From: Vesta saturnalis
Lineage: Eukaryota > Arthropoda > Insecta > Coleoptera > Lampyridae
Assembly (NCBI GenBank): GCA_036346205.1
Contig: JARFJB010002010.1
Location: 1,291,501-1,355,500 of the forward strand
DNA: 64,000 bases
Reading direction: 5' to 3'
Shown here: in pieces, positions 55,518-64,000 of the stretch
Position numbering within the stretch: the first letter of the stretch is position 1
Layout: each line of letters begins with the position of its first letter
Notes under the pieces: generated by a model
Database searches by the model: none
What the model was told of the DNA's origin: nothing
The model's input: the letters and a program-made list of their open reading frames with translations, nothing else
Made by a program: the position numbers and the translations under genes

Positions 55518-56795
55518 ATGGCTATTATTTGGAAAATAGATGTTAATCGATTACTAAAAGCGGAGCTTCAATACGAATTATCTTCAAGGGGGTTTTCATG
55601 CGACGTTTCTGTAGAACAGTTACGTAAATCAGTTCGTAGTGCATTAGTACTAGACGGGGATCAAACTCTTTCGACTGTAGATTATACTATTGCGTGTGAT
55701 GTTGATCTATCGGCTATACGAAAAGCTAATGAAGAGCTTTCTACTATTCTAACCTCTTTTTCGGGTGACATTTCTACACTGGTTGCTAAACGTTTGATTA
55801 CACTTTGGGTACATACTCATCGTCGTTGTACTCTGACGAAAGTGGATACTCCGGATGAAGTAACGGTAAAAAATGAATTTCTTCTCTCACTTCAAAATTA
55901 TCGCGCTGAAGTAGAGGCTATGTATCGCAGGTGGAAACATCCTGCTGCGATTAGTGTCACACAAGTACCTTCTTCTACTCCAAAGGTTACACCAATTAGT
56001 AGTTCGGAAGGTGAACCTGATTTTATTTCTTCTGATTCGGATGACTTGGATGCGTTACCTATTCCAGGCGTTAATACGTCTACACCAGTAGCTTCATGGA
56101 AATACTATGCGGTTGCGAAATTAAACTTAACTTTTTCTGGGGAAACTTCTTCGTCACTTCTTGAATTTTTGACACGGGTGGAAGAACTCGCTTCTGCTAG
56201 GGGACTTACTAATTCATACCTTTACGCTGCTTGTCCAGAACTTTTGACGGGCAAGGCCTTATTACTATACAGGGCACATAAGGAATCCTTAACCTCTTGG
56301 GAAGATGTGGTAGCACTTTTAAAATCAGAATTTATTCCAATTAACTATGATGAACGACTGTTGGAAGAAATTAAAGCTCGTACTATGGGTCCTTTAGAAT
56401 CGATTGGTATATATGTAGCTACTATGCAAAGTTTATTTCAACGCTTACTTCTACCTCTTTCTCCGGAACGACAACTTGAGATTGTCCGACGTAATATTTC
56501 TCCGTTCTATCAAACTTCTTTAGCTTTAACCGATATAACCTCTTTGGCACAACTTATCACTTTGGGCAAAAAGCTCGAACATAATAAATATTCTATTGAA
56601 ACATTTAGACCTCCTCCTTCTCGTCGTACTTCCAAATTATTAGAACCTAATTTAGCATATGTAGATTCTGCTAGTGATGCATCAACTTCGTCTAATATTC
56701 GTAAACCTACTCCTTACGTTGTCCATACCTTATCTACTCCTTCACCTTCTAATTTACGTTGCTGGAATTGTCAAAACGAGGACATACTTCTCTAA
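55518..56795 (+). CDS. Gag polyprotein of the LTR retrotransposon, cut short at the zinc knuckle
   Basis: Open for 425 codons from ATG 55518. Residues 1-150 are helical and polar. Residues 150-185 are a Ser/Asp-rich linker. Residues about 196-345 match the Retrotrans_gag capsid-like domain (SLLEFLTRVEELASARGL, LTSWEDVVALLKSEFIP, TMGPLESIGIYVATMQSLF). From residue 414 a nucleic-acid-binding zinc knuckle starts (CWNC) but the frame ends eleven residues on. The His and later Cys of the knuckle, and a second knuckle, lie in neighbouring frames downstream (KCSEPQNKHCYGCGKPG near 56796). Thus one or two single-base indels separate gag from its own C-terminus. In an active element Gag forms the particle that packages the RNA. 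This copy would lack most of the RNA-binding tail. Confidence 0.88.
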   Translation: MAIIWKIDVNRLLKAELQYELSSRGFSCDVSVEQLRKSVRSALVLDGDQTLSTVDYTIACDVDLSAIRKANEELSTILTSFSGDISTLVAKRLITLWVHTHRRCTLTKVDTPDEVTVKNEFLLSLQNYRAEVEAMYRRWKHPAAISVTQVPSSTPKVTPISSSEGEPDFISSDSDDLDALPIPGVNTSTPVASWKYYAVAKLNLTFSGETSSSLLEFLTRVEELASARGLTNSYLYAACPELLTGKALLLYRAHKESLTSWEDVVALLKSEFIPINYDERLLEEIKARTMGPLESIGIYVATMQSLFQRLLLPLSPERQLEIVRRNISPFYQTSLALTDITSLAQLITLGKKLEHNKYSIETFRPPPSRRTSKLLEPNLAYVDSASDASTSSNIRKPTPYVVHTLSTPSPSNLRCWNCQNEDILL

Positions 56796-59265
56796 ATGTT
56801 CAGAACCACAGAATAAGCATTGTTATGGTTGCGGTAAACCAGGGTTACCAGACCAAATTGTCCTAAATGTAATTCTCGTCAGGAAACTAATATTAGAGGC
56901 TTCTGACCGAGTAGAAGACTCTCTTATACCTACAATCTCGGATACTCCTTTTCGGGTCTTACTGACCAACAACGTTTTCTTCTTGACTTTATATTCTCTA
57001 GTGTTCGTAATGACGAACGATCTTACCTTAATGTCTCCATTCTTGGACAAATGTTTAAAGGTCTTCTGGATAGTGGATCCTCACGAACCATACTGTTTCG
57101 CTTATCTGGATGATGCATTGCTACTCCTACTTTCGAGAGACATTTAGAGGTGCTGACGCAAATTTTCAATCGTTTACGGAAGCAGGGTTAACTTTAAGAC
57201 GCGACAAATGTCAATTTTGTCGTCCCAATTGAAATATCTCGGTTATGTGGTCAACAAAGATGGCTTATTGGTTGATCCGGATAAGATCGCTGCAATTACT
57301 TCTATACCTGTTCCTACCTCAGTAACGGAAATTCGTAGATTACTCGGAATGTGTAGTTGGTATCGACGTTTTGTTCCAAATTTTGCTACGCTTACTGCTC
57401 CTTTGAGTGCGCTTACTCGGAAAAACACTCCTTTCGTTTGGTCAACTCTATGTCAAGATTCTTTTAACGCTCTAAAAAAATGTCTCGTATCTGCTCCTAT
57501 TCTTTCATGTCCTGATTTTTCTTGTCCTCTTACTATACAAACAGATGCTTCAGATTTTGGCTTAGGTGCTGTTTTAAGTCAGACTACTACGGCTGGTGAA
57601 CAAGTCATTAGTTACATCAGTCGCTCCTTAACTAAAACGGAACGTCATTACTCAACGACCGAGAAAGAATGTTTAGCGGTCTTATGGGCCATTGAAAAAT
57701 TTCGTCCTTATGTCGAGGCTGCACACTTTTCGGTAATTACTGATCATCATTCTTTAGTATGGCTAAATAAACTTCAAAATCCTTCGGGAAGATTAGCTCG
57801 TTGGGCTATTAGGCTTCAACAATACGACTTCGACATCATACACCGAAAAGGTAAAGAACATGTAGTACCTGATGCTCTTTCTCGTTCTGTACCAAAACTT
57901 TATACTCTCGTCACTGAACCAACTACTTCACGTATCTCACTACCTATTACTGATCAATGGTATATTTCTATGCGCGAACGCGTAAATTCTTCTCAAGGAA
58001 ATTTCCTTCCTGGTTTGTTAAAATGAATTGCTCTTCAAGCGTACTAAAGCTACTTCAACTTCTGATGACTTAGGGATTGGAAAATGGTGGTTCCAAAGAC
58101 CAACGTTCGGAAATTCTTCGCGAATTACATGATTCTCCTACTGCAGGACATTGTGGGGTAACTAAAACTGTAGCTCGTATCTCACTTCATTATTATTGGC
58201 CAGCCTTACGGGCCGACGTCTCGCGTTACATTCGACGCTGCAATACCTGTGCTGCTCATAGGTGGAACAACAGACACCGCCAGGATTCTTTGCTCCTGCT
58301 ATTGTGCCTACCAGGCCATGGCAAGTACTTTGCGCAGATCTCGTAGGACCTCTGCCACGATCCTCAAAAGGTCATTGTTTTATACTTGTGGTAGCAGATT
58401 ATTTCACTAAATTTCCATGCTTCTTTCCTTTACGTACTGCAACAGCTACTATGGTTACTCAATTCTAGAAGAACAAATCTTTTTAATGTTTGGTACTCAC
58501 AATACATAATCACTGATAATGTACAATTTCGCAGCAAGAATTTACAAACCTGTGTTCTCGCTATCGTACAAATATTCTATATACTCCAAAATATCACCCT
58601 AGATCAAATCCGGCTGAACGAATTAACAGAGTTCTAAAAACAATGCTCTTTCTTATATTAGCTCTAATCAGCGTACCTGGGATGTAAATTTACCCAAGAT
58701 CGGATGCGCTATTCGCTCAGCTAAACATGAGATTACCGGTTACTCTCCGTATTTTGCTTTCTGTGGACGCGAACACGTACTTTATGGTGATCTTTTCCTG
58801 AACCTCTTGACTCTGACTCTCCTATCCTGAACCCTAGTGAAAATACTCCTCCGATACGATCCGACCAGTTCTACAACTCACTTCGCTTGGACATTCTTCA
58901 ACGTATGAAACGTTCTACTAAACAGTCCAACAGCGGTATAACTTTCGTCGCCGTCGTTCGCTACAAAATAGGCGATCTGGTTTGGAAAAGAAATTTCGTT
59001 CTCTCCGATGCGTCTCGGTATTTCAATGCCAGCTCGCACCGAAATTCGTGGGTCCGTGCCGTATATCACGGGTAGTTTCTCCGTGGACGTACGCGTTAGA
59101 CGATGCAACAAGTCTTTGGGCGTCTATCACGCTAAAGATCTTAAACCGCACACCTTTGCTCGCTGCGCTTCTATTACGTCATCGGACGAGGATGCGATTG
59201 ATACTGTGGGTTCGAGGACCAAAGGTACTCTTGTGAGTCCTAAACGCCGCAAGCGGCACAAGTAG
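56796..59265 (+). pseudogene. Pol polyprotein of the LTR retrotransposon, deleted and frameshifted
   Basis: In order: the aspartic protease Asp-Ser-Gly motif at 57069-57077. The reverse transcriptase catalytic YLDD lies at 57103-57114, only about 25 bases later, so roughly 1 kb of protease end and polymerase fingers/palm is missing. The rest of the reverse transcriptase and RNase H occupy 57150-58026, open for 272 codons from 57208. RNase H acidic residues lie in TDASDFGLGAVLSQ, TTEKECLAVLWAI and VITDHHSLVWL. The integrase zinc-binding part is 58086-58260 (HDSPTAGH, then CNTC). The integrase core shows Asp in ADLVGPLP, Asp in TDN near 58513 and Glu in NPAERINR near 58615, all in different frames. 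A C-terminal domain ends near 59265. Not functional as it stands. Confidence 0.88.
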
Positions 59266-59524
59266 TCGCTACGCTACTTCTTTCGGGTGGTTGGTTGGGT
59301 TATCTTCGTAGGGGTGGCTATATTTAGGGTTACACTCACCTCTGTCCTTTCCATTCTTCGAGTGTATCCCTGCTCGAACATCAGAGCCCTTCACTTCTGT
59401 CTTTTATTTCTTTCGGGTGGGTTTCTTAGCACGTCTGTCTCTTTGTGCTGGGGTTGGATCTCTTGGGTTTTTTTTTAATTTTGTACGGGGTTTCGAAATT
59501 CTGGGTGGGGTTTTTAATTTTGCT
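59266..59524 (+). other. 3' untranslated interior of the LTR element
   Basis: T/G-rich sequence between pol and the polypurine tract. No envelope-like frame. Confidence 0.6.
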
Positions 59525-59533
59525 AGGGGGGGA
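59525..59533 (+). other. Polypurine tract
   Basis: AGGGGGGGA two bases before the 3' LTR, the usual site for plus-strand priming. Confidence 0.8.
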
Positions 59534-59535
59534 TT

Positions 59536-61929
59536 TGATACGTGTAAAATTGGGTTTGTGAATTTATGGTCTTTAATTTGCGACTCCTCGTGTATGTTGT
59601 TGGAAAACGGCAACATTGTCACTAAATATCGTTTCAATTTAAAATATTTCAAACACGTGATACTTTAAAATTCTGGATTGGTGAAAATAATCAGGCTATG
59701 GGTTTTTTTTTTGGTTTTCTGGTACTTCGAGATAAGAAGTAAAACGCCATTTTGGGTAGAATGCGTAGGGAGCCATGTAAAATTTGGAAAAGGTGTTCCT
59801 AAAAATTGGATTGAATTGTTCAAGAAAATTTTTAACTCAGCCTGTTGCTGGTTTTATTCTTTTTCCACATAAATAAGTCCTGTTGGGGACTTCGAATTTA
59901 GTTCGGCTTTAATTTTTTTTGGGTAGCTTCTGCTACACATTGGCTTCGATCAAGAGGTAAGCTATTCACTTTTCTTATTTACAAAACTTAACATTGTTAA
60001 TACAGGTGTACATGTTTTGAAATTTTACATACATCATAAAGATCATATTTTTATAAAATTTGGTTATTGATTTAAATTCTAACACGGTTATTTTATATAG
60101 GTTTTTTTTTCTCCTGGTTCATACACATTTACTGAAGATTAACATCCTTCGTGCTCCATAAGAGGTAGTTAAATCGTTGCTGGCAACACATTTGGATATC
60201 ATTTATCGAGGGTAGAAATATTAGTTATGGGTCTTCAAGCCTGAATGGAAACCATCTACGATTACTCCTTCTCCTAATATCTTCCGAATTAACAGAGGAA
60301 ATATACATTACACCTACGTTTAGTTTCTGATAAGTATTATTGTTACACACAGACACAATTTTACCTATGGTGAGTGACTTTTGATTGTTTTCTGTATAAC
60401 GAGGCTTTCGTTAACTGTACTTTACTGAAAGTTTTATAACCATTACATTACTGTGCTACTACTTGTATTAGTGTGTTTCTGCAATTTTCTTAATCTTGAA
60501 ATTAATGCTTATGCTTTATTGCTAAACAATTTTTTTTCTGAATAATCGATAGTAATACTATACAATTGTACCTGTGAAAAAGATAAATTGGGTTATTCAA
60601 AAGTTTCGCTTATACTTACATTTAACTTTGCAATAGAATTTATATATCATCTATTTACTTTTCTTGTATACTGGCTTTGTTCTGCTGAACAGCCATAATT
60701 GTAAAACGGTTAGAATTAACTGTGTTTACTGTACATGCAATCAGCTGTTTTTTTGTTCACTGAATGCTGCTAGTCGAGTTTAAATATACCATATATGTCA
60801 TAAAATTTATGCAAACTGCTGGGGTTTCAATTACTGTGTAAAGCAAATTGCTTATTTAACTGTTATCATTGGGGTGTATAACACTTGTTATTTTATTTAT
60901 TTCTGATACAAGTTTAATAATTGTTAGTATAAAACTGTTTGAAATAGGATTTACTAAGTTGATTTTTTTGTTGGTTGGTAGCTATGCTTACCAATAACTG
61001 TATCAATTTGTGCTGCGCCTTTGCTAATTCTTGTATTGCAATTGCCGAATCGGTAATGAGCTTCGTCTTTCACATATTTTAAACGCTTCATGCTTACGAT
61101 TTTGTTTATAATGCTCATGTTAACTAAATTTAATAATATTTTGTGCTTCATAAGTAAACAACTGGGTAGACATCTAGTGCTAATTTTCGCTTTATATTGG
61201 GGTTTAATTGCGTCCGGTTGATTGGAAACCGATAAACTAATCCGACGTAGAGCTCTTCGTGGAATATCGGGTTAAAGATTTAAATTTCGGATAAATAATA
61301 TATATATGTTTGGGTATTCTTTTCTTTTAGGGTCAACGCTAGATGCCTAACCGTATGGGTCTGTGTAGGTACATTTTAAGTAATTAATAGTTTGCTGAAA
61401 GGTAAGTTGATTACTGCGGATTCATGTTGTAGTTATATTATTAAGTATAGTATTATTTATTGTATGGGTAATATTTCCTTACGAAGTGGTATTTATGTCA
61501 GCGAGTTGTCGCTTCATCAAGTTTTGTTTTGTAAAGGTTTACGGATTTAAATTATTATTTATACCAGTTGTACTATTTCATTTGGGGTATATTAAAAGTG
61601 GTGTTAAACAATTGTAAGCTCTTTCATTAATCCTGTGATCTACGATCAAATTCCTAACCAGTTCCTCCTCAGTGTGGACTTAGTTCACCATTTTCTTTTA
61701 GCTGTCTCTTTTGTCCTAGGTGGCCGTAGCCCTTTTCTTGATAGAGGGCGATAAAGAAGTCAATCAAGTGGTGCCCTTTTTTTAAATTTTATGTATTTCC
61801 TTTCTCCTGCCAAAACGCCCATGCATCCAAGTGCTGAACCGACCGACTGAGCTTCCGGCTAATTCCTCTTTTCCTTGTTACTGCACCTTGGTCACCAATT
61901 TCTACCAATATCCTTTTGTGCACGTAACA
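59536..61929 (+). repeat. 3' LTR, 2394 bp
   Basis: Direct copy of the 5' LTR, followed by the ATTA target duplication. Confidence 0.95.
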
Positions 61930-61933
61930 ATTA

Positions 61934-64000
61934 ATAACCAACGTTTACCTAAAGAAAATATAGAAATATGCTCACCGCCTTAAGAATAAGGTTTCCTGAA
62001 GGAATATTTTGAACTATTTCCTTAAATTACGGTGTGTTGAATTTACATATGCCAAAATTAATTGTCTACGTTTAATTAAAGACACGGACTAATGCGAGTA
62101 TTCTGCGTGCGTTGTTATGAAAACAACCTTAAAGGTCTGCTACCTCTACTGCTAAATGGCCTCCAAGAAGCTATTTACATAAATTTTATAAGATAGAAAA
62201 TAAGAAAATAGCAGCAATTACGTTAGCTTTAGTGTAGTAATACTTAAATAAACAGAGATTAATTAAATAATTATTTGGCCGATAGCAAAGTGTAACAAAG
62301 TCAAAATTTAAATAGAAAATAACTAATACATATAATGGTACATAAGCAGTGGCGTAACTTGCGATTTTAGCTAAGGTCAAAAATGTATTTTATTAACAAA
62401 TACTTCAGGCAAGAACTAACACAAACAAGGAATGTGGACTAAAATAAAGTAAACAAGGTTAGGTACGTCACAATTATATAGACATTATAATTATGGCAGT
62501 TCACATTATGTTACGTCAAATTTTATAAAACATATGTTACAGAATGGTGTATTTTTAAAGCTTAAATATGTAATAAAATTCTCAGAAGAGTCTTGAACTA
62601 AGGGTATTAAAAAAAGTGCTGCATTTCGATTAGGTATGTCTCCACGTGTTTTGATGTCTCATTAGTACATATTCAGGATTTTTTAAATAAAGTAAATAAT
62701 TTATCCCTTGCATTGAATTTATTATAGAAATTGACAAGACGGTCATTTACCTTTTTAGATTAGCCTTTAGTATTAACACACAACCAATTCGAGTTATACA
62801 GAAAATCAGCACACACTAACACCACTCTACCCAAGATTCCTTCCATTATAGGTTCTTTGAAACCAAAAACATACAAATAACGTTTGAAATTAAGACAATT
62901 GCCTTTTTTGGGCAAAAGTTGCATGTTTAAAAGCAAATACTACAAGATTTAAAGGTTTCAATACCATCACTTACAGGAACCCACTTCAGTAAAAGTAGAT
63001 GTTAATGTTACAAAAAAAAGCCTGCAATTGAATATTATATAATTGAATAAATTGATTACTAATTAAATCTTAAATAGACTAAAATGGCATTCTAGAACTC
63101 TCAAATTTAACAGAACTTAGTCACATTATAATTTCAGTGTAAAGTTATAAAAAGCTTCATGTCAAAGATGTAAAAGCATTCACAACTAAAACCAGTTAAG
63201 CTAGTAACATTTATCGTAAGTAAATACATTCAAAACATGATGTTTACATTTTATTTTAATTTTAACTCTGTATATTAAATCTTTATAAGTCTGTACTGAT
63301 TCTACATAATATTATAATCACATGCTTGTTCTTTGTGTTTTCATACCACATAAAGTTTTTTGGCATCAATATTTGAAATATCACGTACTTATTTATACTG
63401 AGGAGAATGCAGCAACGATAGGAAATAAGGAATAATTTATTATTATTATTAATATTATTATTATTATTCATACTCGTCAGTAAAGAAAGCGTGTCAAACT
63501 CCTGTTGTAATTTGCGAAAAACCATTCAGGTATAATAAGGAGTCTAATAAGTGTAAACAATGCTTACCTATTCCAAAAGTGTAATATTTCATGTCTTTGT
63601 TACAATTGCTCCTAGCATTTGAACAATTGATTGTAGTGCAATATCTATTGTAACAAGAATTCTTTCAATCTAAACTACAAAAACTTTATAGAGGTGATCA
63701 CGGATGACATATAAATTAGAAATTTGTTACTATTTTAGACCACGCCGCATACTTTAAATTTTTGTTCACTTCTATTCAATATATTTATGTTAAATAGGTA
63801 ATTGAATGTTTGATATTCTGGCCAAAAGCATTTTTACGCATTTGTGTTGTTCTTGACATTAAGTAACCTTGCTCTACATACGTCTAACACTCGTATTTCG
63901 TCTTATTTATATAAAATTGTTGTATTCATTTACACAAAAATGTATTAGTGTTAATTTAATTGAAACACTATTTTGATTTATTGAGAATAAGATCATTATT
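61934..64000. other. AT-rich right edge of the window, no gene recognised
   Basis: Only short frames and A/T-rich sequence. A short (ATT)n lies near 63437. Confidence 0.5.
63437..63468. repeat. (ATT)n microsatellite
   Basis: ATT triplets with one AAT interruption. Confidence 0.85.

Larger units (their letters stand above)
52846..61929 (+). mobile_element. Gypsy-type LTR retrotransposon, 9.08 kb, with 4-bp target duplication
   Basis: Two direct LTRs (2408 and 2394 bp) begin TGATACGTGT and end GTAACA, so they have TG...CA ends. ATTA flanks the insertion on both sides (52842-52845 and 61930-61933). The interior holds a primer site, gag, then protease, reverse transcriptase, RNase H and integrase in that order, which is the Gypsy (Metaviridae) arrangement, and a polypurine tract. 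No envelope-like frame is present. Near-identical LTRs mean a fairly recent insertion, yet pol carries a large deletion and many frame breaks. Confidence 0.95.

Noticed and set aside
59266..59535. Envelope gene of the LTR element
   Set aside because: The space is only about 270 bp, with no transmembrane or surface-protein frame.

Overview
The window looks like a stretch of a transposon-rich, AT-rich arthropod genome, almost certainly an insect. The case for an insect rests on one intact host gene, a minus-strand cuticular protein with an RR-2 chitin-binding domain (45277..46004). It has the usual two-exon layout: four codons, a 47-bp intron, then the rest. The mobile-element mix also fits: piggyBac, PIF/Harbinger, mariner, Penelope-like, jockey-like and Gypsy elements. 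The order of insect cannot be read from the sequence alone.

Region by region. 1-3.15 kb is AT-rich with no gene. 3.16-7.86 kb is a large inverted-repeat (foldback) element holding a minisatellite and a (TA)n tract. 8.6-9.3 kb is a hexanucleotide array plus (AT)n. 9.3-10.0 and 15.8-16.2 kb are two separate piggyBac transposase remnants, with an unnamed decayed multi-exon ORF family between them (10.8-11.9 kb). 16.45-17.19 kb is a small element with short inverted ends. 17.7-20.1 kb is a decayed PIF/Harbinger element whose Myb/SANT-like gene and nuclease gene face each other tail to tail. 22.3-25.2 kb is a decayed endonuclease/reverse-transcriptase LINE. 25.35-27.34 kb is an IS630/Tc1/mariner-type element with long terminal inverted repeats (called A here). 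A small inverted-repeat element carrying a tRNA-like sequence has inserted into it, and two back-to-back palindromes border it. 28.3 kb holds a fragment of a different transposase. 32.7-36.45 kb is a decayed jockey-like LINE and 37.7-38.2 kb is a Penelope-like GIY-YIG fragment. 38.4-38.75 kb is a tRNA-headed SINE.

38.76-44.39 kb holds two more long-inverted-repeat transposons (B and C) placed end to end and sharing a single TA. The cuticular gene follows at 45.3-46.0 kb, a deleted mariner at 47.03-47.98 kb and a second foldback element at 48.9-50.5 kb. Next come a CR1-like reverse transcriptase fragment (50.7-51.5 kb) and a second SINE copy (51.8-52.2 kb). Last is a Gypsy-type LTR retrotransposon (52846..61929) with 2.4-kb LTRs and a 4-bp ATTA target duplication. 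The final 2 kb is AT-rich and empty.

The transposon proteins appear to be decayed; Gypsy Gag is the longest frame still open. Most transposons here depend on proteins from elsewhere or are dead. The features most worth a second look are the A/B/C family, the nested tRNA-bearing element, the twin palindromes, the foldback family with CCAAT and GC-box motifs, the two-copy SINE, and the indel-dominated difference between the two Gypsy LTRs. I found no CRISPR array, no rRNA and no convincing functional tRNA.
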